Shown piece by piece: positions 41,811 through 51,296 of a stretch of DNA of 64,000 nt. The notes under the pieces were generated by a model that did no database searches, was not told the DNA's origin, and worked only from the letters and a program-made list of their open reading frames with translations. The position numbers and the translations under genes are program-made. Origin of the DNA: Opitutaceae bacterium (GTDB lineage Bacteria > Verrucomicrobiota > Verrucomicrobiia > Opitutales > Opitutaceae); the NCBI GenBank assembly GCA_018402455.1, contig JAGYIG010000004.1, forward strand, positions 1 to 64,000, given 5' to 3'. How positions within the stretch are numbered: the first letter of the stretch is position 1; each line of letters begins with the position of its first letter.

Positions 41811-43334
41811 GTGCCCCCTCGCCCCCCGACTCCCCCCCTTCGCCTGGAGGCCCGAGGTTTATCCAAACGGTATAACGTCCCCGTCCTCACCGATTTTGAT
41901 TTCACGCTGGAGGCCGGCGAAGTGCACGCGTTGGTGGGCAGCAATGGTGCCGGCAAATCCACTTTCGCCCGCATCCTCTGCGGCTTAACCCCCGCCAGCT
42001 CCGGGGCGCTGCAGCTGGATGGCGAATCCTACACGCCGATTTCCAAGGCCCACGCCACTGCGGCGGGAGTCGTGATGGTGCTGCAGGAGCTCAACCTCAT
42101 CCCCACCCTTTCCGTCGCGGAGAACCTCGGATTCGAACACTTGCCCTCCCGCTGGGGGTTCATCGACCGCCCGCGGCTGCGAGCGCAAGCCCGGGCGGCG
42201 CTCGCCTTGGTCGGGCTGGACCACCTTGATCCGGACCAACCCGCTGGCGGGCTCGGTGTTGGCCAGCAACAGCTCGTGGAGATCGCAGCCGCCCTCTCCC
42301 GCGAGTGCCGCGTGCTCATCCTCGATGAGCCGTCGGCCGCCCTCACCGCCACGGAGACCGAGGAGCTGTTCGTCCGCATCCGCGCCCTGCAGGCGAAAGG
42401 GGTGGCGATCCTTTACGTGAGCCACCGGATGGACGAAATCCGCCGCATCGCCGACCGGGTCACCGTCCTGCGAGACGGACGCCATATCGCGACCCACTCC
42501 GCCCCGGATTTTGCGGTTGATGAACTGATCCGCGAGATGGCCGGTCACGCGCAGGTGATCCGCCCGACGGCCCGCGTTTCCCGTCGCACTCAGGAGGTCG
42601 CCCTCGCGGTCCGAAACCTCACGGCCCCGCCCCGAGTCCGAGGGGTCAGCCTCGAAGTCTGTGCCGGCGAGATCGTGGGCATCGCGGGTTTGGTCGGGGC
42701 CGGCCGAACCGAGCTGCTGCGTGCCATTTATGGGGCGGATCCCGTCACCGGCGGAACCATCGAGTTGCACGGATCACTCGCCGTCCTGCCCGATCCGTGC
42801 GCCGCCGTCGCGGCGGGCATCGGCATGGTCCCCGAAGATCGCAAGGCCGACGGCCTGCTCCTCCCCCAATCAATCCTGGCCAACACCACCCTCGCCTCTC
42901 ACGACCGCCTGTCGCACCGGGGCTGGATGGATGCGGAGGCCGCCCGGCGCACCACCCTCGAGACGACTGCGACTCTCGCCCTCAAGTGTGACCGTCTTGA
43001 ACAACCCGTGGCGGAGCTGAGCGGGGGCAATCAACAAAAGACGGTCATCGCCCGCTGGCTGCTGCGTGACGCGGCGGTGCTGCTGCTCGACGAGCCCACC
43101 CGGGGCGTGGATGCCGCCGCCAAGGACAGCATTCACCGGCTCATGGCCGACCTCGCCGAGCGCGGCAAGGCCCTGCTGATGGTCTCCAGCGAACTGCCCG
43201 AGTTGATGGCCAACTGCGATCGCATCCTCGTCATGTCCACCGGTCGCATTGTTGGGGAGTTCACCCCCGCGGACTGGTCGGAAGAGCGCATCACCGCCGC
43301 GGCTTTTGCCGGCCACATGAACCCCTCGACCTGA
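41811..43334 (+). CDS. Ribose-type sugar ABC transporter ATPase (two NBDs)
   Basis: 507 aa, starting with GTG five bases after the binding-protein stop; the frame extends much further upstream inside the previous gene, but that part has no homology. The first nucleotide-binding domain has VGSNGAGKSTFARILCG, GLGVGQQQLVEIAAALSRECRVLILDEPSAAL; the second has the degenerate Walker A GLVGAGRTELLRAIYG, LSGGNQQKTVIARWLLRD and LLLDEPTRGVDAA, as normal for RbsA/MglA. It drives import by the permease of the next gene. Confidence 0.94.
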   Translation: MPPRPPTPPLRLEARGLSKRYNVPVLTDFDFTLEAGEVHALVGSNGAGKSTFARILCGLTPASSGALQLDGESYTPISKAHATAAGVVMVLQELNLIPTLSVAENLGFEHLPSRWGFIDRPRLRAQARAALALVGLDHLDPDQPAGGLGVGQQQLVEIAAALSRECRVLILDEPSAALTATETEELFVRIRALQAKGVAILYVSHRMDEIRRIADRVTVLRDGRHIATHSAPDFAVDELIREMAGHAQVIRPTARVSRRTQEVALAVRNLTAPPRVRGVSLEVCAGEIVGIAGLVGAGRTELLRAIYGADPVTGGTIELHGSLAVLPDPCAAVAAGIGMVPEDRKADGLLLPQSILANTTLASHDRLSHRGWMDAEAARRTTLETTATLALKCDRLEQPVAELSGGNQQKTVIARWLLRDAAVLLLDEPTRGVDAAAKDSIHRLMADLAERGKALLMVSSELPELMANCDRILVMSTGRIVGEFTPADWSEERITAAAFAGHMNPST

Positions 43335-43346
43335 CCCCCTCCGCCC

Positions 43347-44318
43347 ATGCCCCGCTGGTTAAAAGACTACGCCCCGCTGCTGTTAATCTGGATCGCCCTT
43401 CTCGGGCTGTTTTCCTTCAGCAGTGACCGGTTTTTCACCGCCGCGACATTCTCCAGTCTGGCGAATCAGATTCCCACCCTCACCGTGATCGCGGCAGGCA
43501 TGACCCTGGTCATCATTACGGCCGGCATCGATCTTTCGGTGGGTTCCGTCCTCGGATTCGCCGGGGCGGTCTTTGGCCTGGCCCTGCTGGGGTGGAATCT
43601 GCCCGTGCCCCTCGCCGTGCTGCTCGCACTGCTCGCTGGCGCTGGTGCCGGCTGGGTCAACGGCTGGATCAGTGCCCGACTGCGGGTGCCCTCCTTCATC
43701 GTGACCTTGGGCATGCTCGAGATCGCGCGGGGCCTCAGCTACCTCCTCACCGACTCGCAGACCCAGTATCTTGGCGGCACGCTCAGCAATTTGGCCCGCC
43801 CCCTTCCGGGTATCGGTTTGCCGCCTTCATTCTTTATCGCCGTCGTCGTGGTCATCCTGCTCCAGATCGTGCTCACGCGCACGGTATTTGGGCGGCGCAT
43901 CATCGCCATCGGCACCAATGAAGAGGCCGTCCGGCTGGCCGGCATCAACCCGCTCGGGCCGAAGATCGCGGTCTTTGTCATCACCGGCGCACTCGTGGGT
44001 CTCGGGGCCCTCTTTTACACCGCCCGCCTCGGCTCCTCCGATCCCAACGCGGGGAGCGGACTGGAGCTGGCGGCCATCGCCGCGGTCGTGATCGGCGGCA
44101 CGAGTTTGATGGGCGGACGGGGCTCGGTCGTGAGCACTTTTCTCGGTGTGCTCATCATCGCCACGCTGGAGACCGGACTGGCCCAACTCGGCGCCTCGGA
44201 GCCCCTCAAGCGGGTCATCACCGGCGCCGTGATTGTGATCGCTGCCGTCATTGACGGGTGGCGCACCGCCGGCCCCGGCGGACCCGCCGCCCTTGTTCGC
44301 CGCCTGTTGAAACGGTAA
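43347..44318 (+). CDS. Ribose-type sugar ABC transporter permease
   Basis: 323 aa with about nine membrane helices: VIAAGMTLVIITAGIDLSVGSVLGFAG, VNGWISARLRVPSFIVTLGMLEIARGLSYLLTD and the coupling loop GRRIIAIGTNEEAVRLAGINP that contacts the ATPase, then IAAVVIGGTSLMGGRGSVVSTFLG. It is the third gene of the binding protein, ATPase and permease operon (12 bases after the ATPase). No sugar kinase or isomerase follows, so the substrate is not indicated. It converges on the pirin gene with a 10-base gap. Confidence 0.94.
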   Translation: MPRWLKDYAPLLLIWIALLGLFSFSSDRFFTAATFSSLANQIPTLTVIAAGMTLVIITAGIDLSVGSVLGFAGAVFGLALLGWNLPVPLAVLLALLAGAGAGWVNGWISARLRVPSFIVTLGMLEIARGLSYLLTDSQTQYLGGTLSNLARPLPGIGLPPSFFIAVVVVILLQIVLTRTVFGRRIIAIGTNEEAVRLAGINPLGPKIAVFVITGALVGLGALFYTARLGSSDPNAGSGLELAAIAAVVIGGTSLMGGRGSVVSTFLGVLIIATLETGLAQLGASEPLKRVITGAVIVIAAVIDGWRTAGPGGPAALVRRLLKR

Positions 44319-44328
44319 CGGAACGGCC

Positions 44329-45060
44329 TCAGCTCAGGCGAAAGAGCAGGAACTTGGCCTCGGCCGTTGCCTTGATCGCAAACGCGTCGGGCTCGTTTTC
44401 GATGGCGAGACCATCCGCGGGCCCGAGGGCCTCGCCGAGGACTTCGACCGACCCGGCAATCACCTGAATCCATGCGTGGGGCCGCGCGGGGTCCGTCGGG
44501 ACTTCCACGGTGTGGTCGGGCGCCAGTCGGCCAAACTGAATCTCGGCGTCTTGCCGAATCGCGGTCGAGCCCTCCCGACCGTCGCCGGAGAACAGCAGGG
44601 TGAGCGCATTGGGGGTCGCGGCATCACCGAGCTTTTTTTCGGCGTAGCGGGGCGCACCGCCCTGCTCACGGGGTCGCAGCCACACCTGATACAGCTGGGT
44701 GGACGTCTCGGCGGACGGGTTGAATTCACTGTGATACACCCCGCTGCCTGCGCTCATGTATTGCAGGTCCCCGGCGGCGATGGTGGAACCGTTGCCCATA
44801 CTGTCCTGGTGGGCGAGTTGGCCCTCGATCACGTAGGTGAAGATCTCCATGTCGGAATGCGGATGGGTGGGGAACCCCCCGTTGGGCTGGAGGGTGTCGT
44901 TGTTCATCACGCGCAGGGAGCGGAACCCCATGTGGTTCGGGTCGAAATAATCCGCGAACGAGAAGGTGAAGCGCGCCCGCAACCAACCGTGGTCGGCTTG
45001 GCCGCGTTCACCGGCAAGACGCTTCGTGAGCGTGCGGGAGGCAGGAGGCGTTGAGTTCAT
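44329..45060 (-). CDS. Pirin family protein
   Basis: 243 aa, bicupin of the YhhW type. The metal-binding residues are in FPTHPHSDMEIFTYVIEGQLAHQDSMGN (three histidines and a glutamate: H-x-H, E and H) and SAGSGVYHSEFNPS. The C-terminal cupin (residues 150-243) lacks a metal site, as usual. Some members are quercetin 2,3-dioxygenases, others bind regulators. It is divergent from the LysR gene (78 bases), so LysR may control it. Confidence 0.9.
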   Translation of the reverse strand: MNSTPPASRTLTKRLAGERGQADHGWLRARFTFSFADYFDPNHMGFRSLRVMNNDTLQPNGGFPTHPHSDMEIFTYVIEGQLAHQDSMGNGSTIAAGDLQYMSAGSGVYHSEFNPSAETSTQLYQVWLRPREQGGAPRYAEKKLGDAATPNALTLLFSGDGREGSTAIRQDAEIQFGRLAPDHTVEVPTDPARPHAWIQVIAGSVEVLGEALGPADGLAIENEPDAFAIKATAEAKFLLFRLS

Positions 45061-45138
45061 CCCCGGAGCATACCGTGGGACTTAAAAATGCGCCAATGCC
45101 TTGTCGTTTAGGTGTCATGCGTTTTGGTTATACCTCAG

Positions 45139-46029
45139 ATGGAACTCCGACACCTGCGCTATTTTGTGATGGCCGCCGAAGAGGCCAACATCAGTCGGGC
45201 CGCCGCCCGACTGCGCGTGTCGCAGCCGGCGGTGTCGCGCCAGATCCGTGATTTGGAGACGGAATGGGATGTCATGCTTTTTGACCGTGAGCCGCAAGGG
45301 CTGCGCCTCACCGCGGCGGGCGAGGTCGCCCTGGGCCCGGCGCGGGACGTGTTGCGCCAAGCGCAGGCCCTGGGTGAGACCTTGCAGCCCTTCCGCCAAA
45401 CGGGGCAGCGAAAAACCATCCGGGTCGGCTTTATCCCCACCGCCCTCCCCGGCCTCCTGACCCAGGGCCTGCGTCACTTCCGTCGCACCGATCTCTGTAT
45501 CCAGATTTCCGAGATGCATCCGGCGGCCCAAATCGCCGCCCTGCGCCGGGAGGAAATCGATTTGGCGCTCCCCGGGGCCGCCGGACGCCAGGTGCAGGCC
45601 GAATTTTTCACCCGCGCCCTGCGCACGACTCCGCTCGCGATGGTCGTGCCGGCGGACCATCCCTTGGCGGCGCGCGCCAGCGTGCGGTTGGCCGAATTCG
45701 GCGCAGACCCGTTCCTGTCGTTGAGTGAAGAGCGTTTTCCCGGGCGCGCGAAGATGGAACAGCGCTTGTTCGCCGACGCCGGTATCACTCCCGTGGTCGC
45801 CCTGACCGCCACCGGCTTGAACGAGTTGCTAGGGCTCGTCGGCGCCGGGGCCGGGGTCGCCCTGGTGCCAGCCGATCTCGATCGCCTCCAATCCAGCGGC
45901 GTGAAATTCCTCAAACTCCAACGCCCGCAAATGAAGTTTCACTCCGCTGCCGTGTGGCGTGATTCCCGGCGGCGGCGGGAGGTCGAGTCTCTGGTCGAAG
46001 TGCTCGCAACCGCTGAACCCCCCGCATGA
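45139..46029 (+). CDS. LysR-family transcriptional regulator
   Basis: 296 aa from ATG 45139. The N-terminal helix-turn-helix is ELRHLRYFVMAAEEANISRAAARLRVSQPAVSRQIRDLE, followed by the linker helix and a substrate-binding domain (IRVGFIPTALPGLL, EEIDLALPG, VVPADHPLAARASV). It overlaps the TspO gene by four bases (ATGA), so it is expressed with it, and it is divergent from pirin. A ligand is not predictable. Confidence 0.92.
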   Translation: MELRHLRYFVMAAEEANISRAAARLRVSQPAVSRQIRDLETEWDVMLFDREPQGLRLTAAGEVALGPARDVLRQAQALGETLQPFRQTGQRKTIRVGFIPTALPGLLTQGLRHFRRTDLCIQISEMHPAAQIAALRREEIDLALPGAAGRQVQAEFFTRALRTTPLAMVVPADHPLAARASVRLAEFGADPFLSLSEERFPGRAKMEQRLFADAGITPVVALTATGLNELLGLVGAGAGVALVPADLDRLQSSGVKFLKLQRPQMKFHSAAVWRDSRRRREVESLVEVLATAEPPA

Positions 46030-46493
46030 ACCGTTGGCTCGCCCTCCTCCTTTTTATGGCCGCCGCGTTTGCGGCTGCCGCCATCGGTGGCACGGCCACC
46101 GCCTCCAGCGTCGGCGATTGGTATCAAGACTTGCAGAAACCCGTCTGGAACCCACCCAGCTGGGTGTTTGGTCCGGCCTGGACGCTGCTCTACCTGCTCA
46201 TGAGTGTGGCGGCTTGGCGGGTATGGTTGCGGCGGGGGGAACCCGGCGCCAAACCCGTGCTGTGGCTGCACGGAAGCCAACTCGTGCTCAACGCCCTGTG
46301 GTCGATTTTATTCTTCGGACTGCGCCGACCCGACCTCGCTCTCATTGATATTCTGGCGCTACTGGGCCTGCTGGTGGTGATCCAATTCCTCCTGTTTCGC
46401 CTCGACCGGGTCGCCGCTTACCTTTGGCTCCCCTACGTCGCCTGGGTAAGCTTTGCGACCGCCCTCAACCAAGCCCTCTGGCTCTTGAACTGA
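46026..46493 (+). CDS. tspO: TspO/MBR family membrane protein
   Basis: 155 aa with five membrane helices. The TspO signature is intact: WYQDLQKPVWNPPSWVFGPAWTLLYLLMSVAAWRVW, then LNALWSILFFGLRRPDLALID and the final LPYVAWVSFATALNQALWLLN. Bacterial TspO proteins bind porphyrins and are linked to stress and photo-oxidative responses. It is coupled to the upstream LysR gene (4-base overlap). A GC-rich inverted repeat (tgaagc...gcttca, 46491-46521) follows, between it and the convergent DUF2237 gene. Confidence 0.93.
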   Translation: MNRWLALLLFMAAAFAAAAIGGTATASSVGDWYQDLQKPVWNPPSWVFGPAWTLLYLLMSVAAWRVWLRRGEPGAKPVLWLHGSQLVLNALWSILFFGLRRPDLALIDILALLGLLVVIQFLLFRLDRVAAYLWLPYVAWVSFATALNQALWLLN

Positions 46494-46518
46494 AGCTGCC
46501 CGGGCCCGGGCCCGCGCT

Positions 46519-46890
46519 TCAACTCGTCGCGTGCTGTTGCAACACCGCCAGGGGCACGACCTCAAGGGTGCGTTGGTGGGTGGCATTCAAGATCACCGGT
46601 GAAGGTTCTCCCGCCTCCGCTGCTTCCAACCACCGGGTCGCGCACACGCACCACCGATCGCCCGGCTGCAATCCCGGAAACTGATACTCGGGTCGCGGGG
46701 TGACCAAGTCATTGCCCGATGCCAGATTCGATTGCAGGAACGCTTCCGTCACTTCCACACAGACGGTGTGGCAGCCGTGATCTTCCGCGCAGGTGTCGCA
46801 GTGGCCGTTGCGAAAGAAGCCGGTCACGGGATCCTGCGAACAGGGTCGCAGGGCACCACCCAGCACGTTGAGCGAAGGAAAAGGAGTCAT
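46519..46890 (-). CDS. DUF2237 family protein
   Basis: 123 aa, matching the family length. Diagnostic motifs: NVLGGALRPCSQDPVTGFFRNGHCDT, GCHTVCVEVTEAFL, GNDLVTPRPEYQFPGLQPGDRWCVCATRW and ILNATHQRTLEVVPL. Five or more conserved cysteines suggest a metal or redox role, but function is unknown. It is expressed on the minus strand. A frame upstream (46887-47141) ends in an ATGA overlap with this start, noted separately. Confidence 0.88.
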   Translation of the reverse strand: MTPFPSLNVLGGALRPCSQDPVTGFFRNGHCDTCAEDHGCHTVCVEVTEAFLQSNLASGNDLVTPRPEYQFPGLQPGDRWCVCATRWLEAAEAGEPSPVILNATHQRTLEVVPLAVLQQHATS

Positions 46891-47417
46891 GGTGCCGAAA
46901 CTGACGTCAGCCGACCCTCAGATCGACTGCATTCTCGGCCGGGCTTGCGGAGAGTTTCACCGGCATCGACGTCGTAGTCGCTGACATCGACCCACAAGAG
47001 GGAGAGCACGGCTGGCGGCAGGGTGGCCGCCGGAGTGGCATCCGTCTCGAGGGGCAAGCCCGCAGCACGAGACCAAAAGCCTCGGTCGATCAAACACCTT
47101 GCCTCGAATCTGATGGGACAACCACCGCTTGCACTGAGCATCAGCCCCGCCGGGTGACCCCCACCGGGAAGTTCGCGTGATCGGGCCGGTGGCCTCGTTG
47201 CTGCGCAACGCCCCTTCTGCGCTGCGCTCCGTCGAACCCTCCGGCTTCTCATCCCTACGGCCCCACCCCGACTTCGTCGTGGTAGGCCCTCCGGGATTGG
47301 CTCTCCCGCAAGGCGGGATCGGGCCGACGGCCTCGTTGCTGCGCAACGCCCCTTCTGCGCTGCGCTCCGTCGAACCCTCCGGTTTCTCATCCCTACGGCC
47401 CCACCCCGACTTCGTCG
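46891..47417. other. Non-coding stretch with a 119-bp tandem repeat
   Basis: 527 bases between DUF2237 and the tRNA. A minus-strand frame of about 84 codons (46887-47141) stops in an ATGA overlap with the DUF2237 start, which is suggestive of a small gene, but its product (rich in R, C and W, no family) is not convincing; confidence about 0.2. From 47180 the sequence holds two copies of a repeat (next entry). Confidence 0.4.

Positions 47418-47436
<19 letters not shown>
47180..47436. repeat. Tandem 119-bp direct repeat that duplicates the tRNA 3' end
   Basis: Copy 1 (47180-47298) and copy 2 (47318-47436) agree at 116 of 119 positions, with a period of 138 bases. The last 19 bases of each copy (tggtaggccctccgggatt) are the CCA end, the acceptor strand and part of the T stem of the tRNA gene at 47418-47493. 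Copy 1 therefore ends in a truncated tRNA 3' end, as seen at integration sites or after local duplication downstream of a tRNA gene. Confidence 0.8.
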
Positions 47437-47493
<57 letters not shown>

Positions 47494-47664
47494 AGCACAG
47501 GCACCGAATTCAGGTCCTTTTGTCTCCTACGTCCAGTTCGTAAATCCACAGGGCCACCGCACCCACGTTACGAAACCGGAGCTTTCACGGTGCCACCAGA
47601 TCAACCGTTCGACCTATGATCCAGTTGGCTCCATTCCTGCATCCCGATTTCACCTCCTCCCCTG

Positions 47665-49080
47665 ATGTCCTACTATCGCCACACCAAAATCATCGCGACC
47701 CTCGGACCCGCGACCGAGTCCAAGGAGATGCTGGCCAAACTCATCTCCTCCGGCGTCGATATCCTTCGCCTCAACATGGCTCACGCCTCCCACCAGTGGG
47801 TCGATGATGCCATGTGGTTTATCCGCGAAGCGTCGGCAGAGGTCGGCCGCCACGTGGGCGTGATGATGGATGTCAAAGGGCCCGAGATCCGCACGGGAAA
47901 CGTGGACGCACCAATCTCCGTGGCCGCTGGCGATGAATTTGAGCTCTACATCGAAGCGGCTCAGCCCACCGGTGATGTCGCAGCAGTCTCGGTCAACTAC
48001 CCGGGACTGCCCGATGATGTCGCCATCGGCGCCACCGTGCTGATCGACAGTGGTCTCATCCGCATGAAGGTCATCGCCCGCGATCCCCAACGGGTGCGGC
48101 TTGAGGTACTCACCCCCGGTTCCATCGGGTCCAAGCGCCACATCAACCTGCCGGGGGTTTTCGTCAAACTACCCTGCCTCACGGCCAAGGACGAGGCGGA
48201 CCTGCGAGCCGGCGTGCAGGCCGGGATCGACTTCGTGGCCCTGTCCTTCGTGCGCCAAGGATCCGACATTGAGCAACTGCGGCGTTTCCTCGATGAGCTC
48301 GGCTCCAAGGCAAAAATCATCGCCAAGATCGAGGACCAGGCCGGCGTGCGTAACATGCACGAGATCATCGCCGAAGCCGATGGCGTGATGGTGGCACGGG
48401 GCGATCTCGGCATCGAAATCGACTACCACCGCCTGCCCTTGGTGCAGACCCAAATGATCGCGGCCTGCCGGGATGCCGGCAAACCCGTCATCGTCGCGAC
48501 CCACTTGCTCGAAACCATGATTTCCTCGCCCATGCCGACCCGGGCCGAGATCTCGGACGTGTCCAACGCGATCCGGGAACAGGCGGATGCCGTCATGCTC
48601 TCCGGCGAAACCACCATCGGCAAATACCCGCTCGAATCCGTGCAGGTGATGAAGAACATCATCGAGAGCATCGAGCCGTCGGTGGACGCCGAAATTAATC
48701 TCAATCTGGAACTCCGGGAACCCAAGCCCAAGATGCTGCGTTCCGCCGCGCGACTGGCGCAATCGCTGGGCGAATCCGCCATCATCGTCTTCACCCGCAG
48801 CGGATTTCTGGCCTACACGCTGGGAGCCCTCCGGCCCCGCGGCGTGCCCATCTTCGCCTTCACCGACAACGAGTCCCTTTTCCGCCAGTTGCTGCTACCG
48901 TGGGGGGTGGAACCGTTTTGGATGAAGTTCCACGATGACCCGGAGGAAACCATTCAGAGTGCCCTCGAAACCCTTTGCACGCGTGGTTGGCTGAAGTCCG
49001 GCACCACCACCGTGGTCATCACCAACGTGCTCGCCCGCGGTGTCGTCATCGACTCCCTGCAACTCCGGCAGGCGCCCTGA
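47665..49080 (+). CDS. pyk: Pyruvate kinase
   Basis: 471 aa, the normal length. Conserved sequence: KIIATLGPATESKEMLAKLISSGVDILRLNMAHASH, MMDVKGPEIRTG (Mg2+/K+ site), AKIEDQAGVRNMHEIIAEADGVMVARGDLGIEI (catalytic Lys and the metal-binding Glu and Asp) and VIVATHLLETMISSPMPTRAEISDVSNAI. The usual K+-site threonine and the QMLESM box (here THLLETM) are near-canonical. It makes pyruvate and ATP at the end of glycolysis. It is divergent from the tRNA, with 171 bases that should hold its promoter. Confidence 0.96.
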   Translation: MSYYRHTKIIATLGPATESKEMLAKLISSGVDILRLNMAHASHQWVDDAMWFIREASAEVGRHVGVMMDVKGPEIRTGNVDAPISVAAGDEFELYIEAAQPTGDVAAVSVNYPGLPDDVAIGATVLIDSGLIRMKVIARDPQRVRLEVLTPGSIGSKRHINLPGVFVKLPCLTAKDEADLRAGVQAGIDFVALSFVRQGSDIEQLRRFLDELGSKAKIIAKIEDQAGVRNMHEIIAEADGVMVARGDLGIEIDYHRLPLVQTQMIAACRDAGKPVIVATHLLETMISSPMPTRAEISDVSNAIREQADAVMLSGETTIGKYPLESVQVMKNIIESIEPSVDAEINLNLELREPKPKMLRSAARLAQSLGESAIIVFTRSGFLAYTLGALRPRGVPIFAFTDNESLFRQLLLPWGVEPFWMKFHDDPEETIQSALETLCTRGWLKSGTTTVVITNVLARGVVIDSLQLRQAP

Positions 49081-49198
49081 GTTTTACCGCCCGACCCCCA
49101 ACCGGCACCTTCGAAACGAGGCGGGCCGGCAGCAGTAATTCGCGGCCGAATCCCGCTGCGGAGTTGCCGCGACCGATTCTTCCCAACAGGGTTTGAGC

Positions 49199-50092
49199 AT
49201 GTCGCATCCTACTTTACTCGAAGCAATCGCCCAACGCCGCCTGGTCTGCGATGGCGGTATGGGCACCCAGCTCATGCTCGCCGGTCTCGAACAAGGCGCC
49301 TCCGGTGAAGCCTGGAACCTCACGCATCCCGAGCGGGTGCTGGAAATCCAGCGGCGCTACGCGGATGCCGGGGCCGATTGCATCATCTCCAACACCTTCG
49401 GGGCGTCGCGCCTGATGCTCAAACGACACGGCGTCGCCGATGACCTCGCCGAGATCAACGCCGCCGCCGCCCGGATCGCCCGCGAGGCCTTCGGCGGCCG
49501 CGAGGGCTACGTCCTCGGCGATATGGGGCCACTCGGAGCCATCCTGGAGCCCTACGGTGACCTTCCCTACGATGAGGCGGTGGACGCCCTCACCGAACAG
49601 GCCCTCGCCCTCGTCCGCGCCGGGGTCGACGCCATCATCATTGAAACTCAAACCGGTCTCGAGGAGGTCGCTGCCGGCATCGAGGCCGCCCTCGCCGCCC
49701 ACGCCCCCTGCATCATCGCCTCTCTGGCCTACGACCTCTCCATGGATGGCACGTTTTACAAGACCATGATGGGGGTCTCGCCCGAAGCCGCCGCGGAATT
49801 TATCGAGGAAAAAGGCGCTCATATCGTCGCCCTCAACTGCGGCACTGGCATGGACATGGCCGGGGCCACCCTGGTCACCGAGATCTATCGGGAAACCACC
49901 AACCTGCCGGTCATGATTCAACCCAACGCCGGCCTGCCGGTGCTCGAGAACATGAAGGCTGTCTACAAGCAGCCCCCTGAGGAAACCGCGGCGGCCTTCG
50001 AGGGCGGCTGGCTGCACACCGGGGATGTCAGCACCCTGACCATACCTGGGCCATTCGCAGCCAAAGTCGACGCGTTCAACGCCGCTCAGTAG
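49199..50092 (+). CDS. Homocysteine S-methyltransferase family protein with an altered C-terminus
   Basis: 297 aa from ATG 49199 (TTG at 49193 is the alternative). The barrel is well preserved: LVCDGGMGTQLMLAGLEQG, CIISNTFGASRLML, DMGPLGAILEPYG, IIETQTGLEEVAAGIEAAL and HIVALNCGTGMDMAG with the first zinc cysteine, then IQPNAGLPVLENMKAVYKQ. The second zinc motif, GGCCGTTP, is missing: the end reads FEGGWLHTGDVSTLTIPGPF. Another frame at 50017-50063 reads RGCQHPDHTWAIR, a decayed form of that motif. The protein is probably inactive. It borders a region of pseudogenes. Confidence 0.8.
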   Translation: MSHPTLLEAIAQRRLVCDGGMGTQLMLAGLEQGASGEAWNLTHPERVLEIQRRYADAGADCIISNTFGASRLMLKRHGVADDLAEINAAAARIAREAFGGREGYVLGDMGPLGAILEPYGDLPYDEAVDALTEQALALVRAGVDAIIIETQTGLEEVAAGIEAALAAHAPCIIASLAYDLSMDGTFYKTMMGVSPEAAAEFIEEKGAHIVALNCGTGMDMAGATLVTEIYRETTNLPVMIQPNAGLPVLENMKAVYKQPPEETAAAFEGGWLHTGDVSTLTIPGPFAAKVDAFNAAQ

Positions 50093-50325
50093 GCGAGGCC
50101 TTGTCCTGGGCGCATTGCCTTGCCGACCCCGGTATCAGCCGATCAAGTCCTCCTTCATGCACGGCGGCGTTAAGCGCCGCCCCTGACCACGCCTACCGCA
50201 ACCCCACCGCTCGTCGCATCGGCAGCGGAGCCAGAAAAGCTGACCACCCCCGCGATCCGGGTCGTCCCCGGAACATTAAGCCGCGAGCTGCTTTGTCTCC
50301 ACGGGGTGCTGGGGTTCAATCTGTC

Positions 50326-51290
50326 ATGAAACTCCCGTTTGTTTTTCCTGTCTGTTCTGCTCGGCCTCACCACTCCCCGCCGCCGGCGTCTCCGAAACGG
50401 TCTGCTCCGCGCTGTCGGCATCGTAATTGTCGGCACCCATATGGTAACCCTGCCGCCGTGGCCGGCGTGAGCCATTTTTGAGCCAATGGGAGGGTGAATT
50501 CTATACTGCCGAAACCGTGGATTGCTGGTCGTGATTGAACGTCACTCACGCGCGCCGCCCGGCATCCACCGCGGGCGAACTCGGCTACCAACAACAACCC
50601 GCCGCTGAAATCGCCAAGGTGCGTGCGGTCATCGATGCCGCCATCGCCAACGACATCTACGTGCTCACGACTGGCAATGACCACCACGCCGAAGACCATG
50701 TCGAGATGCTGTCGCCTTCTTTCGGCTGCATGGCCTCGGGCCTCTACGAGACCGGCCCTCACGTCATCTACGATCTATAACGAACCCCTGAAGGTCTCCT
50801 GGTCACGCGCGTCGTTAACCCTACGCCGAGCGGGTGATCGCCGCCATTCAAGCCCATGATCCTGACAACTTGATCGTCGTCGGAACGCCCTTCTGGTCGC
50901 AGCAAGCGTCGATAGCCGCGGCCGACCATCGCTGACCCCAACGTCGCCTATGCCCTCCACTTCTACGCCGGCACGCATAAGGCAGATTCTCCGGGAACGC
51001 GCCCAAACCGCCCTCGACGCGCGGGCGCCGCCTTTGATGGTCACCGAATGGGTTCGGTGAATGCCAACGGCGCTATCGACCACCAATCGGCGGCGGAATG
51101 ATGGCATTCTCAAATCCCACCACCTTCCCACGCCGCCTGGTCGGTCGCCAACAAAGATGAGTCGTCCGCCATCCTGCAACCTTTACGTGTCCAAAATCAG
51201 CCACTGACCGAAGCCGACGCACCGCCAATGGTCGCATGTTGCGGGCGTTGCCCGCGACGAATAACCCCACTCGCCGGCATGAAGCCCTCC
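50326..51290 (+). pseudogene. Decayed GH5 endoglucanase (GH5_2-like)
   Basis: Many short frames together spell a GH5 cellulase. In order: MKLPFVFPVCSA (signal peptide), FWSQWEGEFYTAETVDWLV (by one-base correction near 50480), GELGYQQQPAAEIAKVRAVIDAAIANDIYV, NDHHAEDHVEM, HVIYDL followed in another frame by YNEPLKVSWSR (the acid/base Glu of NEP), ERVIAAIQAHDPDNLIVVGTPFWSQQ, ALHFYAGTHK, VTEWGSVNANGAIDHQSAAEW (the nucleophile Glu) and AAWSVANKDESSAIL. At least six frameshifts or stops separate these segments. The order and completeness show a full gene that has lost function, not a fragment. Confidence 0.85.
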
Positions 51291-51296
51291 CCTCGG

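Noticed and set aside
46887-47141. Small minus-strand gene overlapping the DUF2237 start by ATGA
   Set aside because: The overlap is attractive, but the 84-codon product has no recognisable domain and unusual composition; kept only as a remark in the intergenic entry.
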